From the NCBI GenBank assembly GCA_964439605.1, contig CAYTPC010000090.1, forward strand, positions 1-13,738: a stretch of DNA of 13,738 bases. Reading direction: 5' to 3'. A model generated the notes under the pieces. It made no database searches. It saw only the letters and a program-made list of their open reading frames with translations, and was not told the origin of the DNA. The DNA is from JAITWT01 sp964439605. GTDB taxonomy: Bacteria; Pseudomonadota; Gammaproteobacteria; Burkholderiales; Burkholderiaceae_C. A program made the translations under genes and the position numbers. Shown one piece after another: positions 6,865 to 13,493 of the stretch; positions within the stretch are counted from its first letter, which is position 1; every line of letters begins with the position of its first letter.

Positions 6865-7929
6865 TTACTCATCGTTATTCCCGCGAAGGCGGCAATCTAC
6901 TTGTTGTCGAGAAAAAAGGGGGGGAGGTGTTGGTGGATTCCCGCCCTCGTGGTAATAAAGAAGTATTTTCAGCCAACCTTGCCGCAGCGCCTCCTGGCTG
7001 GCCGGCGGCAACACGCCGAGCCGCACATGATCCGGCAATCCGAAAGATGCGGTGTCACGCAGCTTGATACCATGCGCGCGCAAAGCGGCGGCACGTTTAA
7101 TCGAGTACGGCGCGTCCGGCTTCGCGCAGAAATAGTTGGCGACACTGGGCAAACATTGCCAGCCGAGCGATTCGCACACTGCACGCTGCGCGGATTTCCA
7201 TGTACGCAGCACGATACGGCTTTCATCCAACCAGCGCCGGGTGGCCGGAGCGATCCAGTTTTCAAGCAGCGCGACGCCATGCGCACCGACAGGCCAGGAA
7301 GGCGCAAGTGTCGCAAGCTGCGCAACCATCTCCTGCGCCCCAGGCGGCGCGATCGCGTAAGCGGCGCGGATGCCGGTCAGGCCAAGTGCCTTGTTGGGCG
7401 TCCAAAGCTGCCAGATTGCGTTCAGCTGCCGCGGAGACAACGAAAGCGCACCCTCCAACCGCAGTGGTTCGTAGGCGAGATCAATCACACAGACCGCATC
7501 GGCGGACAGCCCGTCGATACACGAGGCCAACCCTTCCTGCGGCTGACCGAGCGGACTCGATGGATCGCAGCACCACACCAGATCGGCGCCCGCGCTCACC
7601 AGCTCAAAGCCCCACGCTGCCGCCGAGCGCAGGTAATCGCAGTAGCCATGCGGTGGTGCCTGTATTCGGCGATGGCCACGCCGCGCCACAGCCATTGTGA
7701 TGCGCGAAATGAATTCACTGGCACTCGCCGCGATTACGATCCGTCGCGCATCGACCTTATGAAAGACTGCCAGCCGTTCGCGCAATGCGGTATATAGCGG
7801 GTCCGGATAATGGCAAGGATCGGTATCCTTGATCGCCAACACCGCGTCGGGACATGGCCCGAACGCATTCGCGTTGGTCGAAAAGTCATGCCGCGCCGCG
7901 CCGAGCGCATCCGGGCCACCGTGCATCAT
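6865..7929 (-). CDS. cobD: PLP-dependent L-threonine-O-3-phosphate decarboxylase-like protein
   Basis: The 354-residue protein has the fold-type I aminotransferase pattern of CobD/CobC proteins, which make (R)-1-aminopropan-2-yl phosphate for the nucleotide arm. HDFSTNANAFGP at 14-25 matches the N-terminal substrate loop. VIDLAYEP at 148-155 holds the aspartate (Asp150) that contacts the cofactor nitrogen. TPNKALGLTGIRAAY at 177-191 holds the cofactor lysine (Lys180) and the following arginine. The usual NPNNPTG is here DPSSPLGQ. The ATG at 7929 overlaps the cbiB stop (ATGA) and has GGAGG seven bases upstream; a second ATG follows at once. From about residue 325 the protein is encoded by a palindromic repeat (C-terminal EGGNPPTPPPLFSRQQVDCR and beyond), an extension not expected in the family. 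Activity is inferred from family and context. Confidence 0.88.
   Translation of the reverse strand: MMHGGPDALGAARHDFSTNANAFGPCPDAVLAIKDTDPCHYPDPLYTALRERLAVFHKVDARRIVIAASASEFISRITMAVARRGHRRIQAPPHGYCDYLRSAAAWGFELVSAGADLVWCCDPSSPLGQPQEGLASCIDGLSADAVCVIDLAYEPLRLEGALSLSPRQLNAIWQLWTPNKALGLTGIRAAYAIAPPGAQEMVAQLATLAPSWPVGAHGVALLENWIAPATRRWLDESRIVLRTWKSAQRAVCESLGWQCLPSVANYFCAKPDAPYSIKRAAALRAHGIKLRDTASFGLPDHVRLGVLPPASQEALRQGWLKILLYYHEGGNPPTPPPLFSRQQVDCRLRGNNDE
6874..6958. repeat. Inverted pair of ATTCCCGC-type repeats inside the 3' end of the decarboxylase gene
   Basis: One unit at 6874-6897 reads GTTATTCCCGCGAAGGCGGC and then AATC. The second at 6935-6958 reads GGATTCCCGCCCTCGTGGTA and then ATAA. Each is a near-palindrome of the ATTCCCGC...GCGGGAAT type known in many beta- and gammaproteobacteria (compare neisserial dRS3). 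They flank a core of about 37 bases with an A run and a G run. The pair looks like a small non-autonomous element (MITE or correia-like). It is translated as the C-terminal tail of the upstream protein. Confidence 0.7.
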
Positions 7930-8864
7930 CTCCACACCTCCATCGCTGCCAACGCCGCCGTTGCGCCCAATGCAGACCACCCGACTACGCGGGAGGCCTG
8001 CGCCGTAACACGCGCCACATCCGCCGCCGCAGGCGTGCGTCCCTGTGCGTGAAGCACATATACGCCGGGCTTCGAAAGCCTCACGTTCATCCGTAGGGCC
8101 GCCGCAGCCATTGGCCACCCGCTATTGGGCGATGGCGTTTTGCGCGCCTCGCGCCAGCATGCGCCCAGCCCAACCGACGACCCCAGGAGCAACAATCCGG
8201 CGGTAAGACGCGCCGGTATCCAGGAAAGCACATCGTCCGCTCGCGCGGCCCATTTGCCAGCCCACTCCCAATCGCGCCCCGCGCGGATGCAGCGATAGCC
8301 CCACATCGCATCAGCGACATTGGCAAAACGATAAACCGCCGCGCCAGGCAGGCCCAACAGCACAAACCAGAACAGCGGCGCCACCAGCGAATCATTGAGA
8401 TTCTCGGCCAGCGACTCAATGGCGCTCTCGCGCACTTGCTCTTGACTGAGAGATCTCACGTCGCGGCTCACCAACCGTGCGAGCTGAGTTCGCCCTTCGT
8501 CGAGCGAACGGCCGAGCGCCGCCTCGACCGCCAGCACTTCATCACGCAGCATACGCCACGCCAACAGCGGCTTGAGCACGATGCCCAACACCAACGCATG
8601 CGCCCAGGCCGGCAGCCTGCCGGCGATCAGCGCAACGGCGCAAGCCAATGCCGCCACCAGCAGCGCCCCGGCACACCACACGAGCGCGCCCGCGCCGAAA
8701 CACAGCCAATGGCGCTCGGCGTCACCGGCGCGCGGCGCGATGCGCTCGCCAAACCAACCCAGACAGCGCCCGATTCCGACGACCGGATGGATGCCCGAAG
8801 GCGGCTCGCCGAACCAGCGATCGATAGCCAACGCAAACCAGACAGCGACGATCGATATCCACAT
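7926..8864 (-). CDS. cbiB: Adenosylcobinamide-phosphate synthase
   Basis: The 312-residue membrane protein (CbiB; called CobD in the Pseudomonas denitrificans scheme) attaches aminopropanol phosphate to adenosylcobyric acid. Visible motifs are DRWFGEPPSGIHPVVGIG at 15-32 and ESAIESLAENLNDSLVAPLF starting at 146. GLPGAAVYRFANVADAMWGY lies at 171-190, SWIPARLT at 214-221 and SPNSGWP at 245-251. These are in the normal order, with hydrophobic helices near 1-15, 55-100, 160-175 and at the C terminus. The start ATG at 8864 has AGG eight bases ahead and follows the btuR stop by 14 bases. The stop overlaps the decarboxylase start, fitting co-translation with the enzyme that makes its substrate. Confidence 0.95.
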   Translation of the reverse strand: MWISIVAVWFALAIDRWFGEPPSGIHPVVGIGRCLGWFGERIAPRAGDAERHWLCFGAGALVWCAGALLVAALACAVALIAGRLPAWAHALVLGIVLKPLLAWRMLRDEVLAVEAALGRSLDEGRTQLARLVSRDVRSLSQEQVRESAIESLAENLNDSLVAPLFWFVLLGLPGAAVYRFANVADAMWGYRCIRAGRDWEWAGKWAARADDVLSWIPARLTAGLLLLGSSVGLGACWREARKTPSPNSGWPMAAAALRMNVRLSKPGVYVLHAQGRTPAAADVARVTAQASRVVGWSALGATAALAAMEVWR

Positions 8865-8878
8865 GTTAGAACCTGTTC

Positions 8879-9448
8879 TTAGTCTTCGATACCACGCTGC
8901 GCCGGAATACCGGCCTGAAACGCATGCTTGACCATCCTCATCTCGGTCACGGTGTCAGCCAGCGCGATGATTTCCTCCGGGCACCGGCGGCCAGTCAGCA
9001 CCACGTGCACCTCGCGCGGCCGCGTTCGCAGCGTCTCCAGCACGCTATCGAGCGGCAGCCAGCCGTAGATCAGCGGATAGGTGATCTCGTCCAGCACCAC
9101 CAAGAAACAGGCGCCCGAGAGAATCACCGCCTTCGCTTTCTCCCAGCCGTCGCGCGCCAACTGCGCCGAATGGGCAAGGTTCCGACTCTTCCAGCTGAAG
9201 CCGTCGCCAAGTCCTTCAATCGGAATACCGATCTGCTCGAACATCCGGCACTCGCCGAAACGCGCGCCGGACACCTTCATGAACTGAAATATCTTCACGG
9301 CCTTGCCGCGTCCATGGGCACGCAGCGCCAATCCGAAAGCAGCAGTGCTCTTGCCCTTGCCGTCACCGGTATGCACAATCACAAGACTGCGGCGCTCGCC
9401 TTCGGGCTTGTCGTAGGGTTTTTCGCCGGGTGGCGTTTCGATTTGCAT
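8879..9448 (-). CDS. btuR: Corrinoid adenosyltransferase (CobA/CobO/BtuR type)
   Basis: The 189-residue cytoplasmic enzyme transfers the 5'-deoxyadenosyl group of ATP to reduced cobalt in corrinoids. The modified P-loop TGDGKGKST is at 27-35, GDGFSWKS at 81-88 (family GEGFTW), VVLDEI at 117-122 and VVLTGR at 149-154. The tail ADTVTEMRMVKHAFQAGIPA from 164, followed by QRGIED, matches the CobA/CobO C terminus closely. Length is typical for the family. The gene lies 22 bases after btuF and 14 bases before cbiB. The ribosome-binding site is weak, so translation may depend on coupling. It is not a PduO-type or EutT-type enzyme. Confidence 0.96.
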   Translation of the reverse strand: MQIETPPGEKPYDKPEGERRSLVIVHTGDGKGKSTAAFGLALRAHGRGKAVKIFQFMKVSGARFGECRMFEQIGIPIEGLGDGFSWKSRNLAHSAQLARDGWEKAKAVILSGACFLVVLDEITYPLIYGWLPLDSVLETLRTRPREVHVVLTGRRCPEEIIALADTVTEMRMVKHAFQAGIPAQRGIED

Positions 9449-9470
9449 GGAATATTGGTGTCCGCGGGAG

Positions 9471-10322
9471 TCAACGAGTCGCCTTCATCAAGCATCGTGC
9501 CATTAACCACGCCGCTTCGCCCATGCGCGGACCGGGGCGCACCAGCACGTCTGACTCGTCGGCGTTGAAACGGCAGATACGGCCATCGCGCACCGCCTTG
9601 ATACGACTCCATCCGGGCCGCTGCTCCAGGTCTTGCGCGCCGCGCTCGCCGGCCATGATCAGATCGGGATCGGCGCGCACCACGAATTCGGGATTGAGCT
9701 TCGGAAACGGCCCCATCGACGCCGGCACGATATTCTTTTCCCCCAGGTGCCCAAGCGTTTCGCCGATGAATGAGGATTCGCTCGCCGCGAACGGGCCACC
9801 GTTAACCTCGAAGTAAACGCGCAATTGCCTGGCTTCCGGCGGCACCGACCGCGCCGCCGCCGACACCTCGGCATTGATGTCCCGCCAGACGCGCTGTGCA
9901 TCGTCCGTGCCCAGCATGCGGTCCAGCGCTTGGAGCACGCGCCTGACGTCGGCGTAGCCCTTGGGCTGGAACACCAGCGCCTTGATTCCCAATGCTTCGA
10001 GTCGCCCGGTAACGCGCGAAGACTCGGCGAGCAGTACCACGTCGGGCCGGAGCGCGACAACGGCTTCGAGGTTCGGATCGATCCCGCCGCCGACCTGCGG
10101 CAGCAAGCGCACCGATTCTGGCCAATTGGAATAGCGGTCCACACCGACGATACGCTCGCAGGCGCCGAGCGTGCAGACCGATTCAGTCAGTGACGGCAGC
10201 AAGCTCACGATGCGCCGCGGCGGTTGCGCCAAGTCCACGGAAACACCGCGCTCGTCGGTCACCACCACCGCCTGCGCGATTGCCGCGAACAGCGTCAGCA
10301 AGGCGGCCAACATTCTTTTCAT
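9471..10322 (-). CDS. btuF: Periplasmic cobalamin-binding protein
   Basis: The protein of about 283 residues opens with a signal peptide, MKRMLAALLTLFAAIAQA, and so is exported to the periplasm. The mature part has the helical-backbone solute-binding fold of BtuF/FhuD. PPRRIVSLLPSLTESVCTLG appears early, then LRPDVVLLAES, and a late PDLIMAGERG/PRMGEAAW region. This protein would catch corrinoid released by BtuB and hand it to BtuCD. I chose the ATG at 10322 because AAAGGA lies eight bases ahead. The ATG at 10331 overlaps the cobU stop (ATGA) and would add MTR, so it is also possible. In many genomes btuF stands beside btuCD; here cobU and enzyme genes are interleaved with the transporter genes. 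Confidence 0.92.
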   Translation of the reverse strand: MKRMLAALLTLFAAIAQAVVVTDERGVSVDLAQPPRRIVSLLPSLTESVCTLGACERIVGVDRYSNWPESVRLLPQVGGGIDPNLEAVVALRPDVVLLAESSRVTGRLEALGIKALVFQPKGYADVRRVLQALDRMLGTDDAQRVWRDINAEVSAAARSVPPEARQLRVYFEVNGGPFAASESSFIGETLGHLGEKNIVPASMGPFPKLNPEFVVRADPDLIMAGERGAQDLEQRPGWSRIKAVRDGRICRFNADESDVLVRPGPRMGEAAWLMARCLMKATR

Positions 10323-10327
10323 TCGAG

Positions 10328-10882
10328 TCATCCTTTAAGAGTCAGCGACAGGCCGGCCGCCATCAGCGTCACGCGATCGCACGCCGCAGCCACGCGCTGG
10401 TTGAGCACGCCCAGCGCATCGACAAAGGCGCGCACCCCGCCGCCGAGCGGGATCACGCCGAGGCCGATCTCGTTACCGATCAGCACCACAGGGCCAGTCG
10501 CCGCGCCAATCTCAAGCAGTAGCGATTCGGTGGCCGATTCAATCTCGGCGACGGCAGCGGCCGCGCCGCCGATGGGCATCATGAGGTTCGTCAGCCACAG
10601 CGTCAGGCAATCGACGAGCACCAGCGTATGCGGCGCGGCGTTCGCCCGAATCGCCTGTGCCAGCGCATACGGCTCTTCGACCGTCTTGATTCCCGGCATA
10701 CGCTGCGCCCGATGGCGTTCGATACGCGCACGCATCTCCTGGTCGTCCCCTCGCGCCGTCGCGATCAGCACGACCCGGTGCGTCGGCGAACGCCCGAGCC
10801 ACGTCGTGGCGAGCTGCTCGCCACGACGTGATTTACCGCTTTTCTGGCCACCGAGGATCAACTCACGACAGACATCTTTCAT
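10328..10882 (-). CDS. cobU: Adenosylcobinamide kinase / adenosylcobinamide-phosphate guanylyltransferase
   Basis: The 184-residue bifunctional enzyme (CobU/CobP) phosphorylates adenosylcobinamide and then attaches GMP to give adenosylcobinamide-GDP. The P-loop GGQKSGKSR is at 11-19. His57 in RIERHRAQR matches the guanylylated histidine. VDCLTLWLTNL lies at 90-100, and IGNEIGLGVIP at 135-145 corresponds to the family SNEVG.GIVP motif. The length is typical. The ATG at 10882 lies 69 bases after btuB with no strong ribosome-binding site, and a repeat hairpin fills most of that gap. The kinase activity allows salvage of imported cobinamide in species that can use the unphosphorylated form. Confidence 0.95.
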   Translation of the reverse strand: MKDVCRELILGGQKSGKSRRGEQLATTWLGRSPTHRVVLIATARGDDQEMRARIERHRAQRMPGIKTVEEPYALAQAIRANAAPHTLVLVDCLTLWLTNLMMPIGGAAAAVAEIESATESLLLEIGAATGPVVLIGNEIGLGVIPLGGGVRAFVDALGVLNQRVAAACDRVTLMAAGLSLTLKG

Positions 10883-10906
10883 TTCAGTCGTCCATCGCTG
10901 GTGCTA

Positions 10907-10933
10907 CCCCCTCTCCCGCTTGCGGGGAGGGGG
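10907..10933. repeat. Strong palindromic repeat between btuB and cobU
   Basis: The plus strand reads CCCCCTCTCCCGC-TT-GCGGGGAGGGGG, a stem of about 12 pairs with two wobbles and one mismatch. On the transcribed (minus) strand no T run follows, so it does not look like an intrinsic terminator. It belongs to the same repeat family as 2204-2304 and 3534-3558. Confidence 0.75.
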
Positions 10934-10951
10934 AAAGAAAAGCAAACCACG

Positions 10952-12850
10952 TCATTTCGGCTGCCATCTCAGTGTCACGTAAAACGCCCGTCCAGGCTGG
11001 TTGTAGCCCAACGCCGTCTCGTAATTCACATCACCGACGTTCACGACACGGCCCTGCACCGACCAATCCTTGGCCACGCGGTATTGCACATAAAGATCCA
11101 CCGTGGTGTAACCGTCCAGCGCGCGCATATTGGCCGCGTCGTCGTAGCGCCGTCCGGCATGGAGCGCCGATCCCCCGAAGGTCCAAGCACCGATCCGGTA
11201 GTCAGCACCGAGCGTCGCCTGATTTCTGGCGCGCCGCCGCAACAGCTTGCCGGTGTCTTGGTCACGCGGATTGAGCGCGTCATAGCTCGCATGCAAGACA
11301 AGCTGGCCGAACTGCCCGTCATAACTCAGCGTGCCGCCCCGAATACGCGCCCGCCCGGTATTCTCCGGCGGCCACCCGCTAATCAGGTTGGTGATCCTGT
11401 TGTCATAGCCCACCAGCTTCACCGTATGGCCGCCCTGGCTCCAGGTGATGCCGATCTCGCTGTTCTTGCCTTCCTCCGGTTTCAGGTTCGGATTGCCGCC
11501 GCCGTAGCCGGTATCGGGGAAATAGAGCTGGTTGAACGACGGCGCGACGAAGCTCGTACCATGCGACACGTTCACACGCCAGTTCTGCGTGATACGGTAG
11601 CCGTAGCCCGCGAACCAGGTATCGCCGCTACCAAACTGCGAATTGCGGTCATGCCGCGCATTGAACTGCCAACTGTGCGGCCCCGAATCGCCATTGAGGC
11701 CGACAAAGGCAGAATCGATGTTACGGCTCGTCACCGTATAAGGCGTGGGGCTGTTTACCTTCTGTTCGAGCCGCTCCAGGCCTGCGGTCACCATCCCCAC
11801 CGGCGTGGCGATGTCGTTCTGCCAGAGGTACTGATTCTGCGTGGTACCGAAAATGCCCGGCATGTCCGAAGGCCTGGCCTCAATATTGCGGCCATCATCC
11901 TGACTGCGGGCATAGCGCAATTGCGTGCTCCAGTTCGGCATCAGTTTGCCGCTGGCGCCCACGTAGGCCGTTTGTGTGCGCGCAGTGCTGCGCGAATCGC
12001 GGTCGCCGGGGCCATCGTCGAAATGGTTCAGGCCATCGGAATACAGCAGCCCGGCGTCGAGCTTCCAATCGAGATTGAACCGGTAGCCCAACGATGCGTT
12101 AACGGCACTCTGATTGAAGGGATCGCGGTCGGGATTGAACAGGCCGGACGGTATCCGTTCATTGGTTGCCGAGAAGCCGCGCTGGACGGTGCGCTGAACG
12201 TCGAGCGAATAAGTCGCCGCGCCCGCCATGCCGCTGAAGCCGCCCGTGATCTGCCCGTAGCGCTGGCTGCCGAGCGTCACCGACGCCCGCGGCATGAAGG
12301 CCGACTCGCCCGCCGCCGCCTTGCGCGTAAATATCTGCACCACGCCGCCGACGCCGTCGCTGCCGTAGAGCGCCGAGGCCGGGCCTTTCACCACCTCAAT
12401 GCGCTCGATCATTTCGAGCGGAATGTTGTCCCAGTTCGGCGCGCCAAGCGTCGCCGAGCCGTAGCGCACACCGTTGATCAGCAGCAGGGTGTGGCGCGAC
12501 TCGGTGCCACGAATAAAGACGCTGCTCGCCTTGCCGGCGCCGCCATTGGCCGACATCTGCACGCCGGCAACACGCGCCAGCAGTTCAAGCAGCGTGCGGC
12601 TCGCCTGCTGCTCAATCTGCGCGCGATCAATCATGATGGTGTCGGAAACCAGTTCGTCGGCGCGAGTCGACGTGCGAGTTGCGGTCACCACGACTGCAGC
12701 CAGTGTGCCGGCGCTCTGCGCCATGGCGCCGGAAGCCGCGCCCGAGAGCACCGTCACAGCCAACGAGAGGCTGCAGACGTGACTGACACAAACAAACGGC
12801 CACGGCCAAGCGCACCGAAACGCGCGCCGGAAAGAAAAACAAGTTTTCAT
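10952..12850 (-). CDS. btuB: TonB-dependent vitamin B12 receptor
   Basis: The 632-residue outer-membrane receptor begins with a long signal peptide of about 44 residues (cleavage near GAMA-QS). A TonB-box-like LAAVVVTATR follows at 50-59. The plug domain runs to about residue 180, with VFIRGTESRHTLLLINGVRY at 111-130 and IERIEVVKGPASALYGSDGV from 148. A 22-strand-type barrel follows, including NLKPEEG and the final YNQPGRAFYVTLRWQPK. BtuB binds corrinoids outside the cell and brings them through with TonB energy. The C terminus ends in lysine rather than the common aromatic residue. The ATG at 12850 has no ribosome-binding site; an in-frame ATG at 12919 lies within a riboswitch-platform hairpin and is not a likely start. 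The cobalamin riboswitch upstream fixes the substrate better than the protein sequence does. Confidence 0.93.
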   Translation of the reverse strand: MKTCFSFRRAFRCAWPWPFVCVSHVCSLSLAVTVLSGAASGAMAQSAGTLAAVVVTATRTSTRADELVSDTIMIDRAQIEQQASRTLLELLARVAGVQMSANGGAGKASSVFIRGTESRHTLLLINGVRYGSATLGAPNWDNIPLEMIERIEVVKGPASALYGSDGVGGVVQIFTRKAAAGESAFMPRASVTLGSQRYGQITGGFSGMAGAATYSLDVQRTVQRGFSATNERIPSGLFNPDRDPFNQSAVNASLGYRFNLDWKLDAGLLYSDGLNHFDDGPGDRDSRSTARTQTAYVGASGKLMPNWSTQLRYARSQDDGRNIEARPSDMPGIFGTTQNQYLWQNDIATPVGMVTAGLERLEQKVNSPTPYTVTSRNIDSAFVGLNGDSGPHSWQFNARHDRNSQFGSGDTWFAGYGYRITQNWRVNVSHGTSFVAPSFNQLYFPDTGYGGGNPNLKPEEGKNSEIGITWSQGGHTVKLVGYDNRITNLISGWPPENTGRARIRGGTLSYDGQFGQLVLHASYDALNPRDQDTGKLLRRRARNQATLGADYRIGAWTFGGSALHAGRRYDDAANMRALDGYTTVDLYVQYRVAKDWSVQGRVVNVGDVNYETALGYNQPGRAFYVTLRWQPK

Positions 12851-12866
12851 GGAAACAACCGCAGAT

Positions 12867-12899
12867 TCAATACCCTTGCCAGCTTCCCCGCCGGCGCAT
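12867..12899 (-). CDS. Putative 10-residue leader ORF before btuB
   Basis: The minus strand carries AGGA (12908-12905), a five-base spacer and an ATG at 12899, giving MRRRGSWQGY and a TGA at 12869-12867. The stop lies 16 bases before the btuB start, which itself lacks a ribosome-binding site. The start codon is inside one arm of an alternative hairpin (see 12896-12933). Translation of this ORF could therefore be switched by the riboswitch and coupled to btuB. The peptide itself resembles nothing I know, and expression is inferred only from the start signals. Confidence 0.35.
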   Translation of the reverse strand: MRRRGSWQGY

Positions 12900-12933
12900 G
12901 GACATCCTGGCCATGCCATGCTTGGGGCATGGC
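12896..12933 (-). promoter_or_regulatory. Candidate riboswitch expression platform (mutually exclusive hairpins)
   Basis: In the transcript, GCCATGC (12933-12927) pairs perfectly with GCATGGC (12921-12915) across a five-base loop. The same GCATGG (12921-12916) can instead pair with CCATGC (12901-12896). That second stem contains the leader-ORF start codon and holds its AGGA in the loop. The two hairpins cannot form together. No T run follows either one, so control would act on translation rather than termination. Confidence 0.55.
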
Positions 12934-12943
12934 GCGACCGCCT

Positions 12944-13156
12944 CGTTGGCCGGTATCCGGGCTGGCAGCGCGGCCTTTGTCGCCTTCCCAGATGCCTGTT
13001 TCAGGGCTTCCAGTGGCTGATTGACAAAAGTGGCATCCGAAGATGCCGTCTGCTTGACCGTTGCGGGGGCAGCGCAGGCTGGCCTTGGCCCGGGGGGCAT
13101 CGACTCCTGCTTCCCGTTGAACTGCGAACATGTGAACCACGTCGCGAGCACCAACG
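12944..13156 (-). promoter_or_regulatory. Cobalamin riboswitch aptamer
   Basis: On the minus strand the conserved B12-aptamer elements occur in order. The closing strand CGTTGG (13156-13151) is followed by AACGGGAA and then GCTGCCCCCGCAACGGT (13073-13057). A GGCATC-TTCG-GATGCC hairpin (13047-13032), GCCACTGG (13017-13010) and GGGAAGGCGACAAAGGC (12989-12973) come next. The B12 box is AGCCCGGATACCGGCC (12963-12948). The 5' CGTTGG pairs perfectly with CCAACG at 12949-12944, closing the P1 helix. It lies about 95 bases before btuB and would lower expression of the whole import and assembly operon when adenosylcobalamin or another cobalamin is plentiful. Confidence 0.95.
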
Positions 13157-13162
13157 CACGGC

Positions 13163-13190
13163 ATTGTAAAGTGCCAGAATCTATTTGGTC
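13163..13190 (-). promoter_or_regulatory. Candidate proximal promoter of the cobalamin operon
   Basis: On the minus strand TACAAT (13168-13163) is a good -10, with a weak GACCAA at 13190-13185 as -35 and a 16-base spacer. Transcription would begin almost exactly at the first strand of the riboswitch P1 helix (13156), which supports the call. The -35 is poor. Confidence 0.4.
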
Positions 13191-13384
13191 GCCCCTGCAA
13201 CATTCACCCAAAGCACCCCGAGAACCGTTGGTCAAGCCGTGCAGTCAAGGCCATTGCAGGTTCCAAGCGCGGCCAAGATAAGCCCACTGCCCCACCGGCT
13301 CGGTTGTTTCAAGAGCGCTCAAATCGCACCATGGCAGCCGCTCCTGAGTGGGGGTATTTATGGCTGTATGTTTGCGATCGCTTT
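13191..13384. other. Gene-free stretch between the operon promoters
   Basis: Together with the riboswitch leader this makes the only long stretch of the window with no gene other than the leader ORF. Short open frames exist on both strands, but none has a convincing start, codon pattern or recognisable motif. I see no further RNA gene. If the distal promoter at 13385-13412 is used, this stretch would be the first part of the operon leader. Confidence 0.5.
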
Positions 13385-13412
13385 TGTATAAACCCAATAT
13401 CCATGCGGGCAA
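13385..13412 (-). promoter_or_regulatory. Candidate distal promoter of the cobalamin operon
   Basis: On the minus strand TTGCCC (13412-13407) and TATACA (13390-13385) are separated by 16 bases. This is a better matched -35/-10 pair than the proximal candidate. It lies just beyond the terminator of the neighbouring gene and would add about 220 bases to the operon leader. Confidence 0.35.
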
Positions 13413-13440
13413 TAAACCGTTATTCGATCCGGCCGCCCAC

Positions 13441-13471
13441 AAAAAAGCCCCGCTTGGGCAGGCGGGGCTTT
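13441..13471 (-). terminator. Rho-independent terminator of the YccA-family gene
   Basis: On the minus strand AAAGCCCCGC (13471-13462) pairs with GCGGGGCTTT (13453-13444) across an eight-base loop and runs into TTTTTT. It lies 23 bases after the stop of the partial Bax inhibitor-1 gene and insulates that gene from the cobalamin operon. Confidence 0.9.
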
Positions 13472-13493
13472 GGGGTTGACGCCAAAAAGCGTA

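Noticed and set aside
5503..7797. 764-residue open frame on the plus strand
   Set aside because: It is antisense to cobQ and the decarboxylase, whose motifs are intact. Its VIPAKAAI segment is only the translated palindromic repeat.
8866..8882. Inverted repeat AGAAC-AG-GTTCT as an operator before cbiB
   Set aside because: It is short, lies inside the operon over the btuR stop, and has no promoter beside it; probably chance.
10907..10933. Intrinsic terminator after btuB
   Set aside because: The hairpin is strong, but no T run follows on the transcribed strand and operon genes continue in the same direction.
10901..13024. 707-residue open frame on the plus strand
   Set aside because: It lies wholly antisense to btuB, has no domain I recognise, and crosses the riboswitch. 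Long antisense frames are common in GC-rich DNA.
13371..13384. GCGATCGC palindrome as a special site
   Set aside because: A single 8-base palindrome without neighbours; not enough to suggest an origin, attachment site or HIP1-type repeat.
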